64,000 bases of DNA from an uncultured Collinsella sp. (GCA_900542325.1 UQMY01000009.1:1-64000), one strand, 5' to 3'. Shown: positions 34,855-43,153, counted from the first letter of the stretch. The notes: generated by a model from the sequence alone, not told the origin. Numbers and translations are program-made.

Positions 34855-36024
34855 ATGAGCACGTACGCAATTAAGGCTGACAAGTTCTTCTTGCCGGCAG
34901 GCCCGCAACTGGGCGGCTATCTTATGGTCGAGGATGGCGTCTTTGGCGCCTGGCAGGCCGACGAGCCCTCTTGCGAGATTAAGGATTACACGGGATCGTG
35001 GATCGCACCGGGTATGGTTGACACCCACATCCATGGCTTCTATAACCACTCGACTACCGATAACGATCCCGAGGGCATCGATATCAGCTCGACCGAGCTC
35101 GCCCGTCGCGGCACCACCAGCTGGCTGCCCACGACGTTCACCGATGGCGTCGAGCAGATTAAGGACGCCTGCGCCGCCATCGCCCAGGCGGACGAGGGTC
35201 GCGGCCCCGACTTCTGCGGTGCTCGCATTCAGGGCATCTACCTGGAAGGCCCTTTCTTTACCATGAAGCACGTGGGCGCGCAGAACCCCGCTTATCTGAT
35301 CGACCCCTCCGAGGAGGTCTTCGATCAGTGGCAGGAGGCTGCGGGCGGTCGCATCGTTAAGAGCGCCATGGCGGCCGAGCGCGACGGTGCCGCTGCTTAT
35401 GCGGCTGCTCTGAACGCCAAGGGTGTGGTGACCAGCATCGGTCACTCCGACGCCACCTACGATGAGTGCATCGCTGCCATCAACGCCGGTGCCAGCTGCT
35501 TTACGCATACCTATAACGGCCAGCGCGGGCTGCATCACCGTGAGCCCGGTGTCGTGGGTGCTGCTATGTCCACGTCCGAGACCTACGCCGAGATCATCTG
35601 TGACGGCAAGCACGTAAACCCTGCCGCCATCAAGGCGCTGCTGCAGGCCAAGGGCTGGCAGCACACGGTACTCATCACCGACTGCCTGGGCTGCGGCGGC
35701 ATGCCCGAGGGCAGCTACACCAGCGGCGGCATGGACGTCATCATGAAGGACAACCTGTGCTGGCTCGCCGATGGCAAGAGCATTGCCGGTTCGGTGCTCA
35801 CGCTTGCCCAGGGCGTCAAGAACATCGTCGACTGGGGCATCGCCAGCGCCGATATCGCCATTCGCATGGCAACCGAGGTGCCGGCACGCTCCGCGCACAT
35901 CGAGGATAAGTGCGGCAGCATCATGCCGGGTCGCGACGCCGACTTTGTCGTGTTCGACCATGAGCTCACCCTCGTCGAGACGTATGTTGGCGGCCAGAGC
36001 GTCGGCAACGCCTTTACCGAGTAA
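34855..36024 (+). CDS. nagA: N-acetylgalactosamine/N-acetylglucosamine-6-phosphate deacetylase
   Basis: A 389-residue amidohydrolase that removes acetate from the sugar phosphate made by the PTS. The metal motif is DTHIHGFYNH near the N-terminus. GHSDATYDE, TYNGQRGLHHREPG and LITDCLGCGGMPEG carry further metal and substrate residues. The context (AgaS next door, PTS of the Aga type) favours the galactosamine form (AgaA), but sequence alone does not separate it from NagA. AAGGAG lies before ATG 34855. A duplicated copy of its last 43 codons survives at 38750. Confidence 0.9.
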   Translation: MSTYAIKADKFFLPAGPQLGGYLMVEDGVFGAWQADEPSCEIKDYTGSWIAPGMVDTHIHGFYNHSTTDNDPEGIDISSTELARRGTTSWLPTTFTDGVEQIKDACAAIAQADEGRGPDFCGARIQGIYLEGPFFTMKHVGAQNPAYLIDPSEEVFDQWQEAAGGRIVKSAMAAERDGAAAYAAALNAKGVVTSIGHSDATYDECIAAINAGASCFTHTYNGQRGLHHREPGVVGAAMSTSETYAEIICDGKHVNPAAIKALLQAKGWQHTVLITDCLGCGGMPEGSYTSGGMDVIMKDNLCWLADGKSIAGSVLTLAQGVKNIVDWGIASADIAIRMATEVPARSAHIEDKCGSIMPGRDADFVVFDHELTLVETYVGGQSVGNAFTE

Positions 36025-36036
36025 CGAAAGAAAAAG

Positions 36037-36068
36037 ACGGCGGGCCCGAATCTGCTCGGACCCGCCGT
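36037..36068 (-). terminator. Terminator of the flavodoxin-like gene, near the nagA end
   Basis: ACGGCGGG-CCGA pairs with TCGG-CCCGCCGT. On the minus strand it is followed by TTTTTC, so it ends the minus-strand gene and probably nagA too. Confidence 0.8.
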
Positions 36069-36099
36069 ACGGGTTAAACGCTCAAAAGCACCTTTACAG

Positions 36100-36684
36100 T
36101 TACAGCTTGCTAGCGATTTTCTTTGCCGTACGCTTAACGCCGGCCACCAGGCCTCCTGCAGGATGCTCCTTCTCGTATGCTAGGCGCTTCTCGCGCTTGG
36201 CGTACTCTTCGACGATGATGTCTCCATACTCGTCTTCGATCTTGTCGAAGAAGTCGACGGCACCCTTAATTTCCTCAGCGGTCGGGTGCCCCTTTTGGAC
36301 ACCGCCGGTGAGTTTGAACGGCCCCCACGTATCAAAGCCGGGGCAGCCGTAGACACCCATAAAGATGGCCTGCCTCATGCGGCAGATGCCATCGATATCC
36401 TTGCCGTACCACTTGTTTTTGCCACCGTAGGTCATAAGGCCAAACACCTTGTCCTGCGGCTGCAACACGTTAGTGAGCACGCGTGCCATGTCCTTGTCGA
36501 TCTCGGAGTAATAGATGCCCGTGGCGACACCAATCAGATGGTATTCGTGCAGGTTGGGATACTCGTTTTTGCCGAGTGTTTTCACGTCGAGGGTATCGAT
36601 TTCGGGGTGCGCCTCGACGATGGCGTCCACGAGCTTTTTCGTATTGCCGTGGTGGCGTGAGGCATAAAGAATGATGGTTCGCAT
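36100..36684 (-). CDS. Flavodoxin-family protein
   Basis: A 194-residue FMN-binding protein. The N-terminal TIILYASRHHGNTKKLVDAI holds the phosphate-binding loop of flavodoxins, and LMTYGGKNKW is near the flavin site. The C-terminal 40 residues are basic. Start chosen at the ATG with AAAGG upstream rather than a longer frame. It probably acts as an electron carrier or flavodoxin-like reductase; the partner is unknown. It stands apart from the sugar genes in strand. Confidence 0.88.
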   Translation of the reverse strand: MRTIILYASRHHGNTKKLVDAIVEAHPEIDTLDVKTLGKNEYPNLHEYHLIGVATGIYYSEIDKDMARVLTNVLQPQDKVFGLMTYGGKNKWYGKDIDGICRMRQAIFMGVYGCPGFDTWGPFKLTGGVQKGHPTAEEIKGAVDFFDKIEDEYGDIIVEEYAKREKRLAYEKEHPAGGLVAGVKRTAKKIASKL

Positions 36685-36839
36685 AAGAAGGCCTTTCAGC
36701 TGTAATTGCATCAATGTCTGTATGGTACCCCGTTACATGGCCGGGATACAGGACGCATCGATGAGCGTGCGGGTTTGTCCATTGGTCAGAGCCGAGACGG
36801 GTACTTGCGAGCAAAAGCAGTTGTTCGAAAGGATGGGCA

Positions 36840-37721
36840 ATGGAATACGCTCTCTCCAACGATTCGATTTCTATTAAGGTGTCCACGGCTGGTGGTTCGT
36901 TTACCTCGATTGAGGCCGGAGGTCGCGAGTACTTGTGGCAGGGTGACCCCGCCGTGTGGTCCGGCCAGGCGCCGGTCTGCTTTCCGATTTGCGGAGGCCT
37001 GCGCGATGGTAGTGCCATGACGTTTGCCGGGCATCATGTAAAGCTCGCTCGCCACGGCTTTGCGCGCAAGCAGGAGTGGAAGCTGCTGAGCCAAGGCGAG
37101 AACGAGTTGGCTGTGTGTCTGGCGTCCGAGGATAACGCTGCGTTGCTGAGCGATTATCCGTATCCGTTTAGGCTCGTCGCCCGCTATACGCTCGAGGACG
37201 CCGCCGTGCGTGTCTCCTATGAGGTTACCAACGAGGGCACCGAGGACATGCCGTTCTTTATCGGTGGGCATCCCGGCTTTAGGTGCCCGCTCGATGAGGG
37301 CGAGGCCTATACGGACTACGAGTTGCGCTTTGAGAAAGAAGAGGCTGCAGAGCTTTGCACCGCTGTCCCTTCGACTGGCTTGATTGACGTGGACAAGCGC
37401 TCCAAGAACCCCATGGTGGGAAAGACGCTGCCCCTGTCGCACGAGCTCTTCGATTTTGCGGAGACCATCTTTGACGTGCTCGAGAGCCGCCAGGTCACGC
37501 TTTCCAAAAAGGGCGAGGACAAGGGCGTTCGCCTGAGCTTTGAGGGCTTCCCATATCTCATTGTGTGGAGCAAGCCCGAGGGTGATTTTGTGGCAGTTGA
37601 GCCTTGGGGCGGCCTTTCGACCTGCTCCGATGAGGACGACGTGCTTGAGCATAAGCGTGGCTGCCTTGTCGCCAAGCCCAAGGAGACCGTCGTTCGCTCG
37701 TTCACGATTGAGATTCTGTAA
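36840..37721 (+). CDS. Aldose 1-epimerase-like protein (LacX type), copy 1
   Basis: A 293-residue mutarotase-fold protein of the LacX/YihR type, similar to but distinct from GalM. Conserved positions include LARHGFARKQEW (catalytic His) and GGHPGFRCP, and the probable acid-base Glu lies in AVEPWGG. It presumably interconverts anomers of a phosphorylated or free hexose for the tagatose pathway. It is nearly a duplicate of 55772-56653 and is followed by its kinase 59 bases later. GAAAGGATG precedes the start. Confidence 0.88.
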   Translation: MEYALSNDSISIKVSTAGGSFTSIEAGGREYLWQGDPAVWSGQAPVCFPICGGLRDGSAMTFAGHHVKLARHGFARKQEWKLLSQGENELAVCLASEDNAALLSDYPYPFRLVARYTLEDAAVRVSYEVTNEGTEDMPFFIGGHPGFRCPLDEGEAYTDYELRFEKEEAAELCTAVPSTGLIDVDKRSKNPMVGKTLPLSHELFDFAETIFDVLESRQVTLSKKGEDKGVRLSFEGFPYLIVWSKPEGDFVAVEPWGGLSTCSDEDDVLEHKRGCLVAKPKETVVRSFTIEIL

Positions 37722-37780
37722 TTCCGTTTTGTCGACTCGTATCGCGAGGCACAAGGAGCCTGCGAGATAAGGAGCTAAAA

Positions 37781-38716
37781 ATGATCCTCACCGTTACGAT
37801 GAACCCGTCCGTCGATACACGCTATCAGCTCGATGAGCTCATTATCGACGACGTTAACCGTGTGACGCCCGAAAAGACCGCCGGCGGCAAGGGTCTCAAC
37901 GTGGCCCGTGTACTGGGTCAGCTGGGCGACGACGTTGTGGCAACCGGTCTACTCGGCGGCCACATGGGCGCCTACATGGCCGAGCTCATGGATGCTAACG
38001 GCATTAAGAATGATTTTGTACCCATCAAGGGCGAGACTCGTATTTGCCTTAACATCCTCCACGCCGGCAACCAGACCGAGCTACTCGAGAGCGGCCCGAC
38101 GATTGCCCCCGAGGAGCTCGATGCCTTTACCGCCAAGTTCGCCGAGCTTGCGAGCAAGGCCGCTGTCGTTACCATCTCGGGTTCGCTGCCCCGTGGTGTC
38201 GAGGCGGGCTACTACGCCAAGATCACGGGTATTGCCGAGAACGCCGGCGCCAAGGTGCTGCTCGATACCTCGGGTGCTTCGCTCGAGGCCGCCCTTAAGT
38301 CCGAAATTAAGCCCGAGCTGGTCAAGCCTAACCTGAGCGAGATTAACGGCCTTCTGGGCACGAGCTTTACCACCGACGATGTGGACGAGCTCCGCGCCGC
38401 GCTCGCCTCTGATGCCCGCTTCTCCGATATCCCCTGGGTCGTCGTGTCCATGGGCGCTGCCGGCTCCGTGGGCTTCCATAATGGCCGTGCATTCCGCGCC
38501 AAGACCCCCGATATCCCCGCCGTTAACGCTACGGGCTCTGGCGATTCGACCATTGCCGGCTTCGCACATGCGATTGCTGCTGGCGCGGATGACGAGACGG
38601 TGCTGCGTACCGCCAACACCTGCGGCAAGCTCAATGCCATGGATCCCATGACCGGCCATCTGGTCATGGACCGTTGGGACGAGGTCTACAACGGCGTTGT
38701 CGTGACCGAGCTGTAA
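37781..38716 (+). CDS. lacC: Tagatose-6-phosphate kinase (PfkB family, LacC/FruK type), copy 1
   Basis: A 311-residue PfkB kinase that would phosphorylate tagatose-6-phosphate to tagatose-1,6-bisphosphate. The N-terminal MILTVTMNPSVDTRYQLD is the FruK/LacC opening, GGKGLNVARVLGQLG binds the sugar and ATGSGDSTIAGFAHA contains the catalytic Asp. 1-phosphofructokinase is the main alternative; context (AgaS, LacX) supports tagatose. TAAGGAG precedes the ATG. The protein is about as long as and very similar to copy 2 at 56710. Confidence 0.9.
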   Translation: MILTVTMNPSVDTRYQLDELIIDDVNRVTPEKTAGGKGLNVARVLGQLGDDVVATGLLGGHMGAYMAELMDANGIKNDFVPIKGETRICLNILHAGNQTELLESGPTIAPEELDAFTAKFAELASKAAVVTISGSLPRGVEAGYYAKITGIAENAGAKVLLDTSGASLEAALKSEIKPELVKPNLSEINGLLGTSFTTDDVDELRAALASDARFSDIPWVVVSMGAAGSVGFHNGRAFRAKTPDIPAVNATGSGDSTIAGFAHAIAAGADDETVLRTANTCGKLNAMDPMTGHLVMDRWDEVYNGVVVTEL

Positions 38717-38749
38717 AAGCCTGGGCGTCGGCCCTGGCATTGCTTGCTA

Positions 38750-38881
38750 GCTCATGTCGACGACAAGTGCGGTAGCATTATGCTGGGGCGCGACGCCGAG
38801 TTTGTCGTGTTCAATCCCGACCTTACCCTGGTCGAGGCGTATGTGGGTGGCAACAGCGTCGGTAATGCATTTACCGAGTAG
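38750..38881 (+). pseudogene. Remnant of a second nagA: last 43 codons
   Basis: A frame without its own start encodes AHVDDKCGSIMLGRDAEFVV and ends NSVGNAFTE before a stop at 38879. It matches the C-terminus of NagA at 35895-36024 (AHIEDKCGSIMPGRDADFVV, NAFTE). It lies 33 bases after lacC copy 1. It is the tail of a lost duplicate deacetylase gene, evidence of rearrangement in this locus. Confidence 0.85.
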
Positions 38882-38913
38882 CTGCCAAATAAACGATCCG
38901 AGAGGGGATTTAG

Positions 38914-39387
38914 ATGATTTACGGTGCATTGGGCGATATCGAGGAATACCGCGGAATGCTCAAGGGCCTCGACGTGCTGATTGGCTGGCTCGAGGAGAAC
39001 GACCCGGCACAGCTCGAGGTCGGCAGCCATCCGATTTTGGGTGAGAAGGTCTTTGCGAACGTCATGTCTCCCACGACGCGTCCCGAGGCTGAGGCTCACT
39101 ATGAGACGCATCAGCGCTATCACGACCTGCAGATCGACGTCGAGGGTCGCGAGGCCTTCAAGGTCGCTACGGGCAGCCTGTCGCTGGTCCAGGAGTTTGA
39201 CGAGAAGGACGACTATGATCTGGTCGATTCCGACGCCTCGATCGCCGGCGATCTTGCCGACGACAAATTCGCGCTGTTCGTTGCCGGCGAGCCCCACATG
39301 CCCACGCTCGAGTTCCCGGGCGATGGCGCACAGCCGGTCAAGAAGATCTGCTTTAAGTTGCTTGCCGACGCTTACTGGGAGGAGTAA
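38914..39387 (+). CDS. YhcH/YjgK/YiaL-family protein
   Basis: A 157-residue cupin-like protein of the DUF386 family. Hallmarks are MIYGALGDIEEYRG, AHYETHQRYHDLQIDVEG (metal-binding His cluster) and LFVAGEPHMPTL. Members occur with sialic acid and other sugar catabolic genes and may act as sugar isomerases or anomerases, but the reaction is uncertain. GAGGGG precedes the ATG. It probably ends the lacX-lacC transcript. Confidence 0.88.
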   Translation: MIYGALGDIEEYRGMLKGLDVLIGWLEENDPAQLEVGSHPILGEKVFANVMSPTTRPEAEAHYETHQRYHDLQIDVEGREAFKVATGSLSLVQEFDEKDDYDLVDSDASIAGDLADDKFALFVAGEPHMPTLEFPGDGAQPVKKICFKLLADAYWEE

Positions 39388-39419
39388 CGCGCTGCTCGTC
39401 TGAGCTGCTCGTCTGATGG

Positions 39420-39503
39420 CGTGATTCCCCTAGGGAAATCACGCTAGGACCCCGCTAAGCGTGTTTTCCCTAGGGGAATCACGTTTAGCGGGGTTTTGTT
39501 TTT
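39420..39503 (+). terminator. Nested hairpins: CCTAGGGGAATCACG inverted repeat and terminator
   Basis: A 25-bp inverted repeat with one mismatch (39420-39444 with 39459-39483) overlaps a second stem, ACCCCGCTAA with TTAGCGGGGT (39449-39458 with 39485-39494), followed by TTTTG. The two folds exclude each other. The second is the terminator of the YhcH transcript, and the first looks like a dispersed repeat. Confidence 0.75.
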
Positions 39504-39520
39504 GAGTAGGGGAGCCTCAT

Positions 39521-39886
39521 TTATTTGCGAAGAACATCGGCTAGCCGCAGGATTGAAATCATCGACCGATAAGTGAGCTCCACTTTTTCGCCCGCAAGCA
39601 GTCGTTTCGAGCCAATCTCATCTAGCCCCACAAGCCGAGAAAACAGCGGGCCGCTCACCGTGCCATCGTCAATTGATTCCCTTATGGTCTTCAAAACGTC
39701 CGTATCATGAAGCGATGCCGAGCTGTAGGGGGCAACACGAGCGGAACTCTCAATTAACGACGAGACAAAAGGATGGAGATGCTTTGGACATAGTCCATCA
39801 AACACCACATCCCCATTGTCGTTCGAGCCGAGCAGGCGCCAAGTATAATGATCGACCCAGTCATCCCCGTCGTATATGGCGTTCAT
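39521..39886 (-). CDS. Hypothetical protein downstream of a secreted protein gene
   Basis: A 121-residue protein beginning MNAIYDGDDWVDHYTWRLLG. The start at 39886 is the first ATG after the upstream gene ends 14 bases earlier. The C-terminal half (GPLFSRLVGLDEIGSKRLLA) could be a helix-turn-helix, but I cannot assign a family. Codon use is less GC-biased than the neighbours, as in the partner gene, which suggests recent gain. Confidence 0.6.
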   Translation of the reverse strand: MNAIYDGDDWVDHYTWRLLGSNDNGDVVFDGLCPKHLHPFVSSLIESSARVAPYSSASLHDTDVLKTIRESIDDGTVSGPLFSRLVGLDEIGSKRLLAGEKVELTYRSMISILRLADVLRK

Positions 39887-39900
39887 GAGCAACTTCCCGT

Positions 39901-40410
39901 CTAGAGAGAGAAACCTATTTGGACATCGGGGCGCAAGACCGCAATCCATATCGGGCCCCCAGCAGCTCCAACCCAACGCACCACATAGGTTCCCTTTCGT
40001 ACATGTGTATCAATCTGCCCCGAAATGCCGGTGAATGCAATTCCAGACCCGTTTGTCGGATAGCAATCGACGTATTTTTGTTTTCCGCTCACAACCTTGT
40101 ATAGATATATCGTTCCAGCAAAAGAGAAGGGATCGTTCGCAATTTTGTCCGGAAGAACTTGCCACCTCAAAATCCCGCTACCAATATGGTCAAGCTTGAC
40201 CGTTCCGCCGTCCCCCTCAAAAGTGGCAAGGGGATTTACCCCAGACTGAGAGTCGGCATCGCCCTCCTTAGCAGTTATCAGCAGGCTGCCCGTATAAGAC
40301 TGCTGAGGCTCACCTTCAGGACAGACAGCCTCGGCCCAAGAAGGGCCACTCAGGCAGAACAGTCCGAGCAGCATCAATACCAACAAAAGAAAACCCTTAG
40401 TTCTTTTCAT
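39901..40410 (-). CDS. Small secreted protein
   Basis: A 169-residue protein with a clear signal peptide (MKRTKGFLLLVLMLLGLFCL, cleavage near SWAEA). The mature part has many Gly, Ser, Thr and Tyr and a strand pattern, for example GTYVVRWVGAAGGPIWIAV, that looks beta-rich. No known domain is seen. It probably forms a two-gene unit with the 39886 gene. Composition is AT-richer than the surroundings. The 250 bases between it and the tRNA hold its promoter and the tRNA terminator. Confidence 0.7.
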   Translation of the reverse strand: MKRTKGFLLLVLMLLGLFCLSGPSWAEAVCPEGEPQQSYTGSLLITAKEGDADSQSGVNPLATFEGDGGTVKLDHIGSGILRWQVLPDKIANDPFSFAGTIYLYKVVSGKQKYVDCYPTNGSGIAFTGISGQIDTHVRKGTYVVRWVGAAGGPIWIAVLRPDVQIGFSL

Positions 40411-40633
40411 CTATATCCCCAACGTCTCTCGACATTTGTATATCGTGACTATTTTAGATCTATATGGCCAATTCGAGCCCTCACCATGGCAATTGTTGCA
40501 GCTGGATTTCTTTTCATTAAGATTTCACTTTGGTAAATCCCCGCCCCTAAGCATTAAACCCGAAGTCCACCGAGTGGGCCGCTGTTGACGTGGCGATGCT
40601 TGGATTGGCGCGCACGCACTCAAAATCGGCAAC

Positions 40634-40656
40634 AAAAAAGCCGCCCGAAGGCGGCT
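40634..40656 (-). terminator. Terminator of tRNA-Thr
   Basis: On the minus strand AGCCGCC-TTCG-GGCGGCT is followed by TTTTT, 12 bases after the tRNA end. Confidence 0.9.
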
Positions 40657-40667
40657 ATCTTGTGCAA

Positions 40668-40743
40668 TGGAGCCAGCGACCGGGCTCGAACCGGTGACCC
40701 CCGCTTTACGAGAGCGGTGCTCTACCAACTGAGCTACGCTGGC
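40668..40743 (-). tRNA. tRNA-Thr (anticodon CGU)
   Basis: A 76-base cloverleaf on the minus strand. Acceptor stem GCCAGCG pairs with CGCTGGC, the anticodon stem CCGCT/AGCGG encloses CTCGTAA (anticodon CGU, reading ACG), the T arm is ACCGG-TTCGAGC-CCGGT, and CCA is encoded. A terminator follows at once. Confidence 0.95.
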
Positions 40744-40950
40744 GGCCATGTGATGACGCAACTGAGGCGTCAACGGCTGTCTATGATACGGGACATCGCA
40801 AATCCGCGCAAGGGTTCTGGCAGCTTTTCTCACTTTTCATGCACTAATATTGAAGGCGTGATGTCTGCGACGCCTCTTTGGTGCTTGACCTGCTGTCGAG
40901 TCAGCTGCCGGCATCCTGTTCGTATGGATGCCGAACGAAACGAGGCGGCG

Positions 40951-41433
40951 ATGGCCCAGCCCAAGATTCTCCTTACGCGTATCGATGATCGCTTTATCTA
41001 TGGGCAAGATGTTGAGCTGTGGAACGAAGTCGCAGGCACTAACCTTGTCCTGGTCGTCAACGACGAGATTGCGGCTGATTCGCGCAAGTGGGCGCCTATG
41101 AGGGTCGCGGCGCCCGAGGGCGTGTGGACGCGGTTTTTCTCGGTGCAAAGGACCATCGACATCATTCATACCGCAACGCCGCGCCAATTGATCTTGATTA
41201 TGGTTGCCTCGCCTGTCGACGCGCTGGCTCAGGTTAAGGGCGGGGTGCCCATCACCAAGATCAGCGTCGGCCATATGCGTGCGGGGGAGGGCAAGCGTTC
41301 CGTGACGCCTGCAGTCGCCATAGACGATGCGGACGTTGCCGCCTTCAAAGAGCTGCAAGAGCTCGGCATAGAGCTGGAAATCCGCTATCTCCCCAGCTCC
41401 GACCCCGATCCCATCGAGAACCTGCTCGCGTGA
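40951..41433 (+). CDS. EIIB-like PTS protein lacking the phosphorylated His
   Basis: A 160-residue protein closely related along its length to agaV (30095-30577): MAQPKILLTRIDDRF, IDIIHTATPRQLILI and the C-terminal ELQELGIELEIRYLP all align. The phospho-acceptor is Tyr17 (FIYGQD) where the working EIIB has His17 (LVHGQV), so it cannot carry phosphate in the usual way. No EIIA, EIIC or EIID is adjacent. The start at 40951 matches the paralogue's N-terminus; GAGG is five bases upstream. It may bind EIIA or the permease as a regulator, or be a decaying duplicate. Confidence 0.8.
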   Translation: MAQPKILLTRIDDRFIYGQDVELWNEVAGTNLVLVVNDEIAADSRKWAPMRVAAPEGVWTRFFSVQRTIDIIHTATPRQLILIMVASPVDALAQVKGGVPITKISVGHMRAGEGKRSVTPAVAIDDADVAAFKELQELGIELEIRYLPSSDPDPIENLLA

Positions 41434-41510
41434 TTACCTGGGGGCGGAGGAAAACGGATCGTATTTTCCCGTGGAGGAGCGGCGAGATACCCTCGGCCAG
41501 GAATTGGGGC

Positions 41511-41640
41511 CATCTACTACTTTTGGTCGCTTACCTCGAAGCACGATGAAAATCGCAATATTAAAACTGCAGGTAGCGAACGTGCGATTTTTGAAAATAG
41601 GGGCGTATGGTCAGGGGTGCGGGAGTAAAAGTAGTAGATG
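41511..41640. repeat. Palindromic element, family 2, copy C
   Basis: This 130-bp noncoding element begins CATCTACTACTTTT and ends with its reverse complement. The second copy at 52808-52937 has the same length and shares the interior motifs CCTCGAA, ATGAAAA(A)TCGCA and TATGGTC/CATGGTC. It lies in the 442-bp gap before the first DUF4143 ATPase. Confidence 0.75.
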
Positions 41641-41696
41641 GGCGCAATCTGTAGCGCGCCGATTTCAGGCATGTTGGCGCATGTGTCGGAGCTATG

Positions 41697-41740
41697 AAAA
41701 GAGTGTCCCTTTCGACTAGTCTTTTAGAACGTCAATGACT
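41697..41740. repeat. GACTAGTC-TTTAAGAACGTC repeat, upstream of DUF4143 gene 1
   Basis: About 44 bases resemble 43232-43280 in the same orientation, sharing AAAGAGTG, CGACTAGTC, TTTA and GAACGTC. The pair brackets the first AAA+/DUF4143 gene. A third relative is the palindrome at 57839. Confidence 0.6.
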
Positions 41741-41786
41741 GCACCACAGCTTAAGCCGTTCGCAAAAATGGCTCCTAAATCTGTTT

Positions 41787-41878
41787 CGTTAATTGAATTG
41801 CATAAATATGGTTAATTACAGAACCGAAATTTGGTTAAATGTAAACTGTAAATTAGGTTAAACGCACTGGTAGCAATG
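41787..41878 (+). repeat. Four tandem 23-bp repeats ending at the DUF4143 gene 1 start
   Basis: Degenerate units begin at 41787, 41810, 41833 and 41856, exactly 23 bases apart, each opening (C/G)GTTAA and most closing with AAAT. The last unit ends on the ATG at 41876. The region is AT-rich. It looks like an operator array or promoter region for the ATPase gene. Confidence 0.7.
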
Positions 41879-43153
41879 GTGATAAATATGCCAAAAAAGT
41901 ACTACACTAGAATTGTCGAAAATGAGCTCGACCAGCTGCTGGGTATATTCGGTGCCGTTCTCATCGAAGGACCGAAATGGTGTGGAAAGACGACCACGGC
42001 CGAGACCCGTGCGGCGTCCAGGCTCCTTCTCATGGACCCGTCCCGCAACTTCGAGAATCGCTTACGCGCCGAGACGGATCCGGCTCTTGCCGTTTCCGGC
42101 GAGGTGCCGCGGCTGATTGACGAGTGGCAGGAGGTTCCGAAACTCTGGGACGCGGCACGGTTTGAGTGCGACAACCGCGGCGGTGAGCCTGGCCAATTCA
42201 TATTTACGGGATCGGCAACACCGCGAGACGACGAACGCCCGATGCACAGCGGCGCTGGAAGATTCGCCAAACTGCGCATGGACACCATGACGCTTTTCGA
42301 ACTCGGGAAATCCAGCGGTGCGGTTAAGCTATCGGGCATTATTTCTGGCGAGAAGTTCAATGGAGCTTTCGGGTCGCTGGATTCTGCCTCGATTGCCGAG
42401 TGCGTTGTTCGCGGTGGATGGCCCGCCGCGGTCGGACACGATGCACAGGCTGCGTCCGCGATGGCCAAACGCTACATCGGCATAGTCGCCGAAGAAGATT
42501 TATCTCGTGTTGATGGCTCTCGCCGCGACCCTGAGAAGGTCAAAGCCGTCATCGAATCGCTTGCGCGCAATGAATCCACTTTGGCGACACTCAAGACGCT
42601 CGTAGCCGATCTTGGCGGAGAGGTGTCGAGACAGACGGCGGCATCATATATATCTCTTCTTGCTCGGGTTAGTTTCGTTCGCGATATTCCCGCGTGGAAC
42701 CCTGCAATGAGATCTCCGGTGCATTTAAGAGACTCAAAGAAGCATCACCTCGCCGACCCGTCGCTGGCGGCCGCCGCACTCGGGGCGACCCCGGAGACAC
42801 TACTGCTAGATTTCAAGACGCTCGGACTGCTTTTTGAATCGCTGGTGCTTCATGATTTGTGGGTTTATGCGCGAGCAAACGGAATGGGCCTCTATCACTA
42901 TCATGATTCTCGCGATCTAGAAGTCGATGCGGTCATTGCGGCTCCCGGCGGAACGTGGATTCCGGTCGAAGTTAAACTCAGCTCTGCTCAAATCGAAGAG
43001 GCGTCTGACAGCCTTGTTGCTGTCGAGAAACGCATGGTTGCCGCCGGAAACAACCCGCCGGTTTCGAAAGTCGTGATCATCGGGTTTGGTTCGCAAGCCT
43101 ATGTTACCGAGCGTGGCGTCCAAGTTGTTCCGCTGGATGTTCTCGCGCCGTAA
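41876..43153 (+). CDS. AAA+ ATPase with DUF4143 domain, gene 1
   Basis: A 425-residue protein. Walker A is EGPKWCGKTT (residues 31-40) and Walker B RLIDEWQE (D82/E83), followed by GQFIFTGSATP (sensor 1). The C-terminal DUF4143 has EVDAVIAAPGGTWIPVEVK, a D ... E-x-K pattern as in PD-(D/E)XK folds. The family is abundant in gut bacteria, and its cellular role is not established. The start lies within the last 23-bp repeat and no strong ribosome site is visible, so a downstream ATG at 41888 is possible. Codon use is less biased than the core genes. Confidence 0.88.
   Translation: MVINMPKKYYTRIVENELDQLLGIFGAVLIEGPKWCGKTTTAETRAASRLLLMDPSRNFENRLRAETDPALAVSGEVPRLIDEWQEVPKLWDAARFECDNRGGEPGQFIFTGSATPRDDERPMHSGAGRFAKLRMDTMTLFELGKSSGAVKLSGIISGEKFNGAFGSLDSASIAECVVRGGWPAAVGHDAQAASAMAKRYIGIVAEEDLSRVDGSRRDPEKVKAVIESLARNESTLATLKTLVADLGGEVSRQTAASYISLLARVSFVRDIPAWNPAMRSPVHLRDSKKHHLADPSLAAAALGATPETLLLDFKTLGLLFESLVLHDLWVYARANGMGLYHYHDSRDLEVDAVIAAPGGTWIPVEVKLSSAQIEEASDSLVAVEKRMVAAGNNPPVSKVVIIGFGSQAYVTERGVQVVPLDVLAP

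Noticed and set aside
40525..40833. Small minus-strand frame over the tRNA
   Set aside because: It covers tRNA-Thr and its terminator, so it cannot be a gene.
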